Below are positions 27,101-39,100 of a stretch of 64,000 bases of DNA, piece by piece (the first letter of the stretch is position 1; each line of letters opens with the position of its first letter). This DNA comes from Aplidium turbinatum (Eukaryota; Chordata; Ascidiacea; Aplousobranchia; Polyclinidae). The notes beneath the pieces are model-generated. The model saw only the letters and a program-made list of their open reading frames with translations. It searched no databases and was not told the DNA's origin. The stretch covers positions 7,081,501 to 7,145,500 of the forward strand of contig OU964922.1 of assembly GCA_918807975.1 (NCBI GenBank). The letters are read 5' to 3'. The position numbers and the translations under genes were made by a program.

Positions 27101-30100
27101 TTTCTGTAGTACTGTTTGGAGTTATTTTGGAGTAAAGCTTGCTAACAACAAAAAGGGCACAAAAAGTGTAAAAGTGGCGATTGCCGAACTACGTAGATGT
27201 TTTAAAGCAAAAAAGCAAACTTTTCACCTAATTCTCCAGCGGGACGTGACTGGCTAGACCGGCTGCTTGGTACTGGTTGTGCTTGTTTCTTTAATGAACT
27301 TGAAGCATGAGTCTTGGTGGATGAATCAAATAAAGTTGGTGTTGGCGATGTTAAGTCAATTTGAAACACAGGAATGAGATTATACAAGGCTTGCATGAAC
27401 TGATTCATTCGATCACTTTTTTCGGTCGCTACCATGTGCAGAATGTAGAACATCGCCATGTCCTTCCATTCCCAGCTGTAAAAAAAGCAGCTCTCTTTAA
27501 CGCACCTTAACCTAACACCATGCTTTTCAGATCGACTTCAAAACAAAACGACAGTAAAACACCACGTAAAGTAGCATTTATCTACTGTATTTAATACCTT
27601 ACATCTGACAACAGAAAACGTCAGTAAATCCTTTTACAAATCTTGCATGAAATCCACGTAGAACTCTCAACTATAAAAACTTACACAGATGCTGGAGAAG
27701 TTATATATCGACAAGCCTGTTGCGTTACTTGAAGATAAACTCGAAAGTCTACCAACTCTTTCCAATTGATCACAAACCACGTTAAGTGAGGTATGTTGTT
27801 TTCCAGATAAATTTTGATCGTATGAGCAAGAACACCGTACTCTGGAACTAAAATAATAAAAACAGCTTCATCTACAGCTTTGTTTATATTAACAGCGCAT
27901 GACAGACAATAACCTATGGTCGTCATATTCTTATAGACTTGCACGTCAATGTTACCACGAGCAGTCGAGCACAGTTGAGGGAGAGGCAAAAAGGTTTAAG
28001 CACTTCTTTTCTCACAAGATATAAGTTTAAAATGCTTTCATTTTTCATGGTTGATTTACCATGTGTGGACCAATCACCGATGAGCCACTTTTTCACATTA
28101 AAAAGGCTATAAATAGTTAACTAATCACTCTATGATGATCAAATTTCAACACAATATGATATGATCACCTCCCCAAACAACCACATTATCTGGTCCACAT
28201 CTGGCACGATCTGACCAGACCTTTACCAGATCTAGATTAGATAAGGTGGCCGTCTGAGTGAATATACTGTATGATATGAAAAAGTTAACCACATCTGATC
28301 ACAGGATTAACAAAAATATTCGGCAACACTAACAGTCATCAAAGTGGATCAGGGGTGGAAACATGCTTGAACCTTTTAGTCGCTGAGTATGGACCGTTGA
28401 ACCACTCTCATGACTTCCACCTTAAAGGTGTTTAAAGTAAATTTGTGATTTACAATGAATCCATTTGTCAAATATACACACTGTTAACAGTTTGCACATA
28501 TCGTCCAACAGTTTTACAATCTTCCACGGCTTTTTTCGTTTCCTCTTTCCCAAACTGACCCTTCTTCTTGTGCAATGTCAACAATGAATGCTCACCAGCT
28601 TCGCTACTCCTTTTATAATATTTAGCACCCCACTTACAGAACACAATAATGTCTAAAATGAATTAAACGTATTTACTGTTCTTCATTCAGTTATGTACTA
28701 ATCCATAACCATGGCTCAAAAAACAACATTTTTGGTGGATCATGAGACTCAGCAGTCATTGATTAAAATCCATCTGAGCTTTACTTAATTATTATCATTA
28801 TACATTCGGACGTGCCCGGACACCATCAACGCAGCTTCCCCAAACATTTCCGCCCTCACCAAATTTCATAGTCCATATTTTGATACTCCAGTGTTTTGTT
28901 CTTGTTAATGAAGAAAGGTTTTGCCTGTCGACCCCTTTTCCTAGTGCCATAGTTAGGTTTCCAAAGAAGAATATCATTAATTTCCTGTTGACTTCTAAAG
29001 CAGTAAAGGAAAATCTAAAATAACTGGACCAAATACTATACGAAATAGCTCATTACAATTTCTGAATTTTAGATGTGTCGATATTAGCTGGATTTAAATT
29101 TGTTTAAAACTCTAAACGTCAAATATGACAATTTACTAAAACACCCCCGAAATCACACTCCACTCTCTGACTTACAAAAGTTTTGAAAATCTAACCTAGA
29201 ACTTTCCAAGAACCAAAATTGAACTAAACGTAACTTATTTAATTCATAAAAATGTATGATAAAGTGTTATTCGAATTTAGGAGAGGGTGGTTCATGGGTC
29301 AAGCATGGTCACAGGTCCATAATTTTCTCTACCTGGAGAGTTGTTTAAGCTGACAAATACAAGCACAGGAATTTAACAATAAATCGAACAAATGATGAGC
29401 TTTGTGAACAACTTTCCCACACAATCTTTCAAATGATAGATACTGGACTTACATTCTTTTTCAATAGCACCGAGAAATACATCTACATTGTTTGGATGTG
29501 AACTCTTGCCTACGACATCCAGTAGTATCGACCATTTGTTTTTACTCTTTTTCCATTTTCGCGTATCAGCTACAACAAAATACACAATCATTATTGAGTT
29601 TGTATCATGACTTACGGTTTGTATCTCTTGCACTAAAACTGTATTAGATAACAAATGTTACTCTTGCGTGTTTAAAAAGACAATGACAAAAACACATGCT
29701 AAGCTTCAAAATTTCGCTATTATTTAAAACAAAATCATACAATACAATTTTTTTATTCATGCTGTTTCAGCAATGGATCACTTCGGCAATAGACTCGTTT
29801 TGTGAGCATTTTCCTACAAATGCGCAGTAGAGGAGACTACAGCTTTGGTGAATTGGTGATTTTTTGAAGTAGCCTGAGCATGATCAGACAAAAAGGATGG
29901 CATGTTTTACAAATTAAATCTAGCTTTGAAACAATTGTGTGTACCGGTATTGGAATTCTGAATAACCAACAATTGCATTAATAGATTCGAAATGCAACGC
30001 CATGTAACCCGGATCTACTTTAACTATTTAAGGCTTTGCTCAACCAAAGCTGTTAGATTTAATTTTAAATTAAAGAAATGCATTAGGCTATATACAATTT

Positions 30101-33100
30101 TTTCAGTCAAAAGAGTCGGCCGTTATGATAAAAGGCTTACATTTGGTTATAACATCATAGCTTTGCAAATAATCTTCAATTTTGGCAAAGTGCTCTTTCT
30201 TGAACGTGGTTTCAAACACAATTGTAAGAAACTGAGCGCTAGATTCCCACACGGCACCGTAGTTCTGAAAGTGGTTTTAGAAAAAGTTAGAATCTGCATT
30301 TATGTCGTCAGATCATACGTCAATATCTTGTGCATATCGAAATAAAAAGGTTAACGAAAGAGCTATAGCCAAGAACTAAACACAGAAAACCTCACATATA
30401 TAAATCATTAACTCTAAAGTCTACCACGACTAGCCTAGTTATGTTGAAATATGTTTTAGCTTCGTCTCTGTTGAAACTGTGTTTTTAGCCTAATATTTTT
30501 TCGTTTTGATATCCCATTTGCAATTAATCCATACATTTTTCAAGCAGCAATTGCTTATAATTATTAACCAAGGACTAATAAGGTAATGTGACAATGAAAC
30601 AAACTGTTAATGACGACAATGTTTGACATCTGATTTGCTTATTAGGCTTAGTTTTGTTTTAACTTATTAGTGCTGCAAACTAAATTGCTTTTGATTCAGA
30701 CCCTGGTGAACAGCTTCATTAGTTTCGAAAAAAAACAACGATTTACCACAGTAAGGAACAGTTTGCTTAACTAAGCAAACTGTTTAACTTAACACACAAA
30801 CCGAGCTTTACTTGAATAGCTGGACAGAGTTTGCCGAAGTTTAAATTAGCATTCAGAAAAATAAGTAATACTGACGGGCTAACTTAAGTCAAAAAAAAGT
30901 ATGAAAAAGACAAAAGCAAAGGCAGCTCATTCACTTCATGTGAAAGGCTCTTACTTCAAATATAATACCGTATCCCACTGTGTTTTGTGAAAGTTTAATC
31001 GCATCAAATTGGTTAAAAATGAGTGACCACATCAAAGGCGTTTTCTACTGTATGTCAAGATAAAGTGAGCTAGACGATAGTCTAATAATTAAAAACATGT
31101 CCATGTAGGTGTGTTGCTTCAAACAAATATGATTTCTTAACTAAAAACAACAAACCGTTGACATGATACTAATGATTTCGTCATATAAGTTAGCAGTGTA
31201 GTTTACATTGCAGAGTTTCCGAAACTAATAGAACTTAGAAGGCTATTGTCACATTAAATGTAAACAGCGGTAAACGGTAAACAGCTACAAGCGGATATTC
31301 ACAAATATTGAGAGTAACCACATTGATGCTGTATTGACAACTGGTTATACCTTCGGTGCGGACGAAAAAGCGAGATTTCTTCGAAGTTGAATGATAAAAA
31401 ATTGAGAAGTATCTGATTCATCGGTTGCTACACTGTGTAAAACCAGTACCCATTCATCAGGAGTAAGTCCATTGGTGCCTTTGCTGCATAAGAAAAGTCA
31501 ACTATTACGCCACTGAAAGTAGTATAAATAGACGCAGAACTTTTAGTTTAGCTTCAGTGCATGGTAGGCGCCCACACTGTGGTACCGGGAAATTCCCGAA
31601 GGGCTGGGAAATTTAGCCATAGCAAACGCAATTCTGAATAAAGTACCGTATATGTTTACTTTACAAATGTAGATACAAACGACCTGTTTTAGCCTGATGC
31701 TGCGAGTTCGCTGTGGTAGTATAGCGGTTTGCTCTAGCTTTCGAAATACAGTTCCCTAGTCATGTGCTATCAACAGTGGCGTAACCAGGGGAGAAATGCC
31801 CCCCCTGTAAATTTCTTGCCCTCCTGTAAAAATGCAACTAATAAAACGTTATTCAAGAAAACCAGTTTTTGATTGTAATTCTGTATCTCATAGTGCAATA
31901 CATCAGCTGGCCCAATTTGCCCAGATTCAATTAAACACATCCGTTTTCCTTGATCCAGTTGAAAATAGTAGCCTAGAAGTCACAACTGATGATATGCTAT
32001 CTCGATCCAGCATGTTCGTTCTTTAGAAACTGTCATTTGTGTCGTTTTTCTTTCAGTTATAACCAAACTAGAATCAGCAAGTGCAATCCGTGTAACCAGG
32101 GACGTAGTCATGGGGGTAACTGGCATTGCTTTCCCGAAATATTTTCTTTGAGAAGGTTGTTTCTTGCTGATGCTTTGGCACGAACTGAGTCACAGTGTTT
32201 TTTATACGTGAGTTGCCGATCCAAGGCCACTCCAACGTATGTAGGGCAGGGGACCAGGGGTCATGTCAGATAAGGTTTCTATTTAGAGGGACTCGTAACT
32301 GGCGGCCAGCTTCCTTGTTGTTGAGGTGGAAAGGTGTGATGGTGGTTTTAGCTGTGCTGAGTTTTAGTCGCCAGTCCTTTAGGTATTGTGAGATCAGCTT
32401 CATATCCTCGGTGAGGACATCCTCTACCTTAGTCCTGTTTTTGTTTGTATCAGTTACGTTGAAAACATTTTTAGCAAAAAGCAGATCATAAATATTAACT
32501 TCATATTGAATAAAACTTTTCAAATAGCAGTAGGCCTAATAAACTAAAGCGGATGATTTACAAACTAAATAAACATACATTCCACTAATGAATGGATGCA
32601 ATCCAAACAATGCAGTTTCACAAGACAACAAATAATTCCAGTGTTGAAGCATCCACAAGAGAGGAGACCCATCATCTTTGGATTGAAATGTTTTTTGAAT
32701 TATTTTGGAAAGTATTGGCTTGTCTGCACAACAGAAGTATTACGCTAAAATTTAATTAAGAATTTCAAAATATGTATTGAAGTATCAGCTCAGTTGTTTT
32801 TTCTGACCATCACAGCAAAAACAATACACATCAACATAGAAAAGGTTTAGAAAAAGGTAGAAGCGACAAAAAGCGAACGTTAAAACGTGCTTGAGACCAA
32901 ATACGTAATTCAGTTAAAAGAAAATGGGCACGGTCGCAAAACCTTCAGAAAAATTTAAGATAAAAGGAAATATATACAAAAAAAAGTTACAAACAAAAAT
33001 AAAAACAACATATATCCAGGCTTGAGGCTATAGCTTTATTAGCCCACAACTTTTAGCTGGTATTTTCAAGATTTGTATGAATAGAAAATTTCTATGAAGA

Positions 33101-36100
33101 TAGGTCATGGTGTGATTGCGATATTAAGAGTGCTGATGGTCGTGAGGGGAACACATCTTGATAAGTTTATTAATTACTAACCATTGAAATCAGTGACGTG
33201 AAACAAAAACTTTTCGAGGTACGTTTTGCAGATTTCAAGAGCCAGCTGTAGTATATCGTAGTCGTGGAGTCGTGGTTTACTTTTGCGTGCCCACCAAACC
33301 TCTTGCTTACAGGAAATACTAATTACATTATTGCCTTTTCAGCAATTAGGTGCTTGTAGTATTTCATATGAGCAATAGTTTTCCCGGCACGCAAAAGCTT
33401 AGGTGAAGGTTTGTGTGTGGCTCATAGAAAACAATTTTAGGCAACATAAATAGGCTATTTACCACTTTGTTTGAAAGCTTTCGGCAGTTCACCCACAAAA
33501 TGTTTGTTTCCTAAAGAAGTGATTGTCTTGACGAACAAAGTTGCCAAAGACAACGAACTCTTGTTCTTGCCTGCAAAACAGTGTTGTATGTTATTACCTC
33601 ATTAAATCATGGACTTTCTTCGATTTGTACTATTCTCTAGATCAGTGGTTCCCAACCTGGGGTTCGCGGACCCCTTGGGGGTCCGTGAGAAAGCATTTGG
33701 GGGTATGTGATTACCTTGATGAATTTTGGAAAAAAAAACAAACTTTGTTCTATATGCACGGATGGAGCACCAGCTATGCTCGGGAACAAATCCGGATTTG
33801 CTGCTTTAGTAAAAACGAAGCTCCTCGCGTGGTTGTTACCCATTGCTTCTTGCACAGGTATGCCTTAGCAGCAAAAGCTTTACTAGCAAGTCTCAAAGAA
33901 ATTCTGACGAATTGCGTGAAAGCCGTTAATTTCATCAAAAGCAGAGCTGTAAACCACCGTACTTTTAAAGCGCTCTGTCAAGAAGTAGGGTCAGATTACG
34001 GAGTACTTTTGCATCATTCTGAGGTACGTTGGTTATCTAGAGAAGTTTTAAAACGACTGCAGCAGCTAAAAAATGAGGTATCAACTCTTTTGAAAGGAAA
34101 AGGAAGTCCCCTCTCAAAATTGTTCGAGAGTAAAAGTTTTCTATACGGCATGGCCTACTTAGCCGATATTTTCGGTCATATTAACAATGTTAATCGTGGC
34201 ATTCAAGGACCAGGTGTGACAATAATTGATGCAGCTGAAAAACTGAAAGCGTTTTTAGCCAACTTGCCGGTTTGGAAACGCAGATTGGAAGCAGGTAATT
34301 ACGCTAACTTTCCAATGTTAGAAGATCTTATCTTGATGGATGAAACTCAAAGAGAATGTACTCTTTTGATCTCTGAGAAAATTTTTGCGCACACTTGAAA
34401 CCCTGCAAATCTCATTTCAACGTTATTTTAATTTAGAACACCTGCCGAACGAAGTTGAAACATGGATTCGAAATCCTTTTCTTTTTGACTTGAACAACAT
34501 TAGCGATGACGATCTCAGTAAAGATGACCTAATTGATTTGAGATCAAAAGAGTTATTACGCATTGAGTTTCATTCAAAAACTGTGGAAGAATTTTGGTGC
34601 TCACAACTGCAAACCTACCATTCTTGGCAAAGCAAGCGATTATTGTTTTGTTACCATTCATAACCACTTAACCTTTGAGAGGCAGGATTTTCAGCTCTTG
34701 TTACAATAAAAACAACATCAAAATCGCCTGGACAGTGGACGTTGAAGATGACATGCGTGTTGCGTTGTCAAAAACACAACCGCAGTTCAGTCGTTTAGTT
34801 CATGAAAGGCAACAACAACCATCTCATTAAATTTGCTTACGTTGAAAAAGTTTCGGCATGGCACTTTGGGTCACCTTAATATTCAAATACTGCTGACATT
34901 TCTTGAACAATTCATGCATTTTCTTATTTGAGCAACTGTTTAACCTGATATTTGCCGCAGGAGTCACAGCGGCAATGCAATATGACACTGTACAGTAGTT
35001 GAGTACCATAATTATTACAATAGTCAATAGTACTGTGATTAAACTGACTCGTGTGAAAATAAATTTCTTTGCAATAGTCAATCCTATGTTAAGTGAGTTT
35101 CAGGCAAAATTTAGGTAGGGGTCCGCAGAATTAATAATTTGTCTAAAGGGGTCCGTGACAACAAAAAGGTTGGGAACCACTGCTCTAGATGATGACAATT
35201 TAAGATAATTAAGCTAAAGCTTGTGTTCACTTTTGAAAAAAAAAAAACTATCTTACAGATTTTTTTAGATTCTTGTTTATTTGGTTTAGTAGGGACTACA
35301 GCACGTAGCCTATAGGCCTATTACATCAGTTTATATGGTACCCGGTCAGTTGGTCGACAGGACAATTGGTCGACAGACGTTTGGTCGACAGGACGTTAGG
35401 TCGACAGAACAATTCATTTTAGGGTTAGGGTTAGTTAACTAACCTTAACCCTAACCTAACCCTAACCCTAAAATGAATCGTTCTGTCTACCTAACGTCCT
35501 GTCCACCAAATGTCTTGTCGACCAAACGTCCTGTCGACCAAATGTCTGTCGACCAATCGACCGTACACCAGTTTATATACAGATACATAAATACTTGATT
35601 GTAATGCTGGAACTAAGATGACAGCGAAGTTCACAGGGTCAACGAAGTCAGCTGTCCTCTACCCTCATACAAACAATAAAAAAGAAGCAATACCAAAAAA
35701 ACAAACAAATAAGAGCTTGGTAAACAAGATAGTAAGTAAAATTTCCACGCCTAGTTGTTGCATTGTTTGAGAAAGCGTTTTTTTCGTTTGATTTTGAAAC
35801 ATATAAAAGTATTGTTTTTAAGCTCTGTGGAAATGATGCTCCAGAGTTTTACACCTGGGTATTTAATCTTTTTCTTGTCTGTGTTGGATTAACAATTCGG
35901 TAGATAAAATTTCTGTCTGATTTTCGAGTGTTGTGATTAAGAACTTCATAAGGTTTTGCACACACAACAACTTAACCTACATTTCAATTGCTTAAATGTA
36001 CACTTTTTCATAAACGTTTCATCGCAATTACAGAGTTTTTATAATCTCATTCCTTGCATTTCTTTCGGTAACTGCAGACTAGGCTACCACAAGATGTTGA

Positions 36101-39100
36101 AAATGACAACCCAGCGCAGGTGATGTGATGCGTTAAAAACCGTAGCCGCTTGCCTAGCAGCCAGTAAATCAATATTTCTCTTCAATGACTCAGTATCAAG
36201 AAATACTGAAGTATTGTGAGAAGAAAACAGAAAAAGGTCTGGGGATCAGCAAATCAGGTACTGTGGAAAATTGAGTTAACTTAACAAATCGAAAATAAAT
36301 AATAATCAACAAGTTGGGAGTGAGGATGTGGCGTGAAAACAGTTGGTTATGTACCGGTATGGGCTTAATAAGAATGTAGCAAAACTACAAGAACATTAAA
36401 CTGTTGAAGGTAAAACTACTGTAAAACTGATTTTAACAAGGTACATATAATACAAGGCCTGTACAGTAGTAGTCCTGCTTACTAAGTCCACAGTTAATAG
36501 GCCTACCCACATATTAAGCCCAATTTGGTCCGATCCGAAATTACTCTTATTCATTCATACAATAAAAAACCTGCTTAATAAACCCAAAACTCCGCTTAGT
36601 AAGCCCAATTTGCGATTTTGTTTGCTTGAAATTGGTAAAAAAGCGTCAAAATTTAATATTTTTTTCGATAATTTTATGCTTTATAATGCTGCTAACTCAG
36701 CTTTTAATGTTCTCCGATCATTGGGTTGTACAAAACAGGGTCTGCTACTATTCCGTGAGTCCGATTCGGTGAGTCCGATTCGGTTAGTCCGATTCGGTGA
36801 GTTCCTAACCTCTAACCCCTAACCCTATCCCCTAACCCTAAAACGGCAATGATAATTAGGCTACGGTACCCGATAATTTTAAAAAAAATATTGAAAAAAT
36901 CACCGAATAGGGATCGAACTCATCGAATCAGACTCACCGAATCGGACTCACCGAATCGGACTCACCGAATCGGACTCACCGAAACGGGTCATTCCGTACA
37001 AAACACGGCTTGTTGCTGACACAACTTGCAATTTTCAGCACTCCGCAAAAAATGTATGGCATATAACAAAAAGAACCAATCATTGTGTACAGTTGTAGCA
37101 ACTTTTAGCCATAGTATAATTGAAGGGCTTAGAGGCAAACCGGTCTAACCCCAAAAATGTCAAATTTGATTTAAAGATGCCATTCAACAGATATCGATAT
37201 TATCTGTTTATGCTATAACAGTCTAACCGTTATCACGTGTATGTGAAGGCGAAATGAGCAGACTAATTTCAAGCTCTTCGGTTTTTTTCATATTTGCTAG
37301 AGCCAAAGTGGTCTAAGCCATAATTTTTTCCCTGCGCTTGAGCCAAAGCGGTCTAAGCTACAATTTTTCCCCTGCGCTTGAGCCAAAGCAGCTGCTGTGC
37401 AAATGCTTCAGGGTTGTCAGTTGTCATTATTTGCAAATTTGGCTATTTTCAATATCATTTCAATATTATGTTGTGTATAAATCTGTATGATGCAATTTTG
37501 GCAACTTTAAATTATTGCAGACTCATTTTTAGCCTATAGGTTGTCCAAAACAAGAATCATAATTACAAGATAGCAGTATTTAGCTAGCTAAAGTATTAAG
37601 AGTTGATGTTCTGTGTTAATAGAAAGGTACAATTTTGGTAAAGAGGTCACTTTCTTCAACCACAGACATATACAACCAAGTTAAGGATCACATATTCGAT
37701 TGCCAGACATGTTCAAATAACAAACCATCCTTGGAGTCGTTTAGAATTGTACGTAAATGTTCCACCGAATTCGACACTAAAATCCACGAGGCTTTGCTAA
37801 TGAAATCATGCAATCCTCGCCTCAATACACAGTTGTTTGCCTCAGGCGCTTCTTATTTACTCAACGTCTTTTCTTGATGCGTCTTTGCCTTGTGTAATTT
37901 AAACGCCATGTGATGGGCCTAATTTCTCCTATGCTCTGTCGTTTCATTTTGCATTTCGTTTTTCAATTCAGTGTTTAGATCAGTTATTCATTTTCATTGT
38001 AGACATGATAAGCAGTTATATTTTGTGTTACTTGATAAGGGCTAACGTGTGTATGGCCGAAAACGTTTGTAGTTTATAGTTTATGTTCAATTTTATTGGA
38101 TTATGTTAAATGCCGTGTGGTTTCTTGGTTGTATAATAGAAAAGTAGGTAGCTAATAACCTTGTTTATGAGAAGGTCAGCCGTTTTTGCATTACCGGACC
38201 TCATAATTTTATCGATTTAGAAATTTTTGGCTATTTGGAAACCTCGGTTATGGCAATCGGTACTTTTACAGTCTTGGCAACACTGGTACAGTTTAGGCTA
38301 TTTGAAATTTTTGATATCCATCAAAAGTTTACTTCGAGATATGGAAAAAAAATAACGGACGTTACTAACGTTGTTCATAGTTTGATGAATGATGATTCAA
38401 GTGATAGTGGTTCATTGGATAGTACTGATGTGGATAAGACTTACCAGCCAACTGAACAAGAGAGTGACAGTAGTGAAGAAGAATGTTCAGGTAAGCTAGC
38501 CTAATCTTATTGCATCATCTAATTAATGCAGTAATCACTCAATTACCACAATATGGTTCAAGTTAGCGGAATTGAACTAACATAATTATCTACTAATGCC
38601 AGACACTCTCTTTTTAGAAGTTCGAGGTCGAAAACGGAAACGGAATGCTGACAACTGGAAAAGAACGACTAGAAAGCGCTTGAGGAATAGTGGAGAGGAA
38701 TATACCAGTGTTACTGGAAAAATTGTTGCTGCAAAGAAAAGGCGTTATTTGGAAAAACATACTTGCCATTTTAATTGTGCTGAAAAACTAGATAATGCTC
38801 AACTTGATAAAATATTTCATGGCTTTTGGGCAATGAAATATTGGTCAGCACAGAATGCATATTTATGTGGTCTGGTACATCAAAGGCCAGTCTCTCATCG
38901 CTACACACAAAAAGGAAGCGAAAGTCGTCGTAGCTTAACAAGATGCTTCTATCTCTCATCTAGTGATGGCTCAATTAGAGTGTGCAAAGCAATGTTCTTG
39001 GCTACTCTTAATATCAGTAACGGTAGGCTAAATAGGGCACTGAAAAATCAGCTGATGGCGGGCGAAGGCACTCCTGTTGCTGACCGAAGAGGTAGACACA

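Noticed and set aside
27905-27985. Extra RNF213 exon (PLPQLCSTARGN...)
   Set aside because: No usable acceptor, and exons 7 and 8 already join in phase.
33637-34398. Domesticated ZBED5-like host gene
   Set aside because: Perfect 8-bp duplications and terminal repeats surround it and the coding part is broken, so it is a transposon relic.
35420-35480. TTAGGG repeats as a possible chromosome end or fusion point
   Set aside because: The repeats are a short core of a palindromic element with a target duplication, and a second copy exists; not a telomere.
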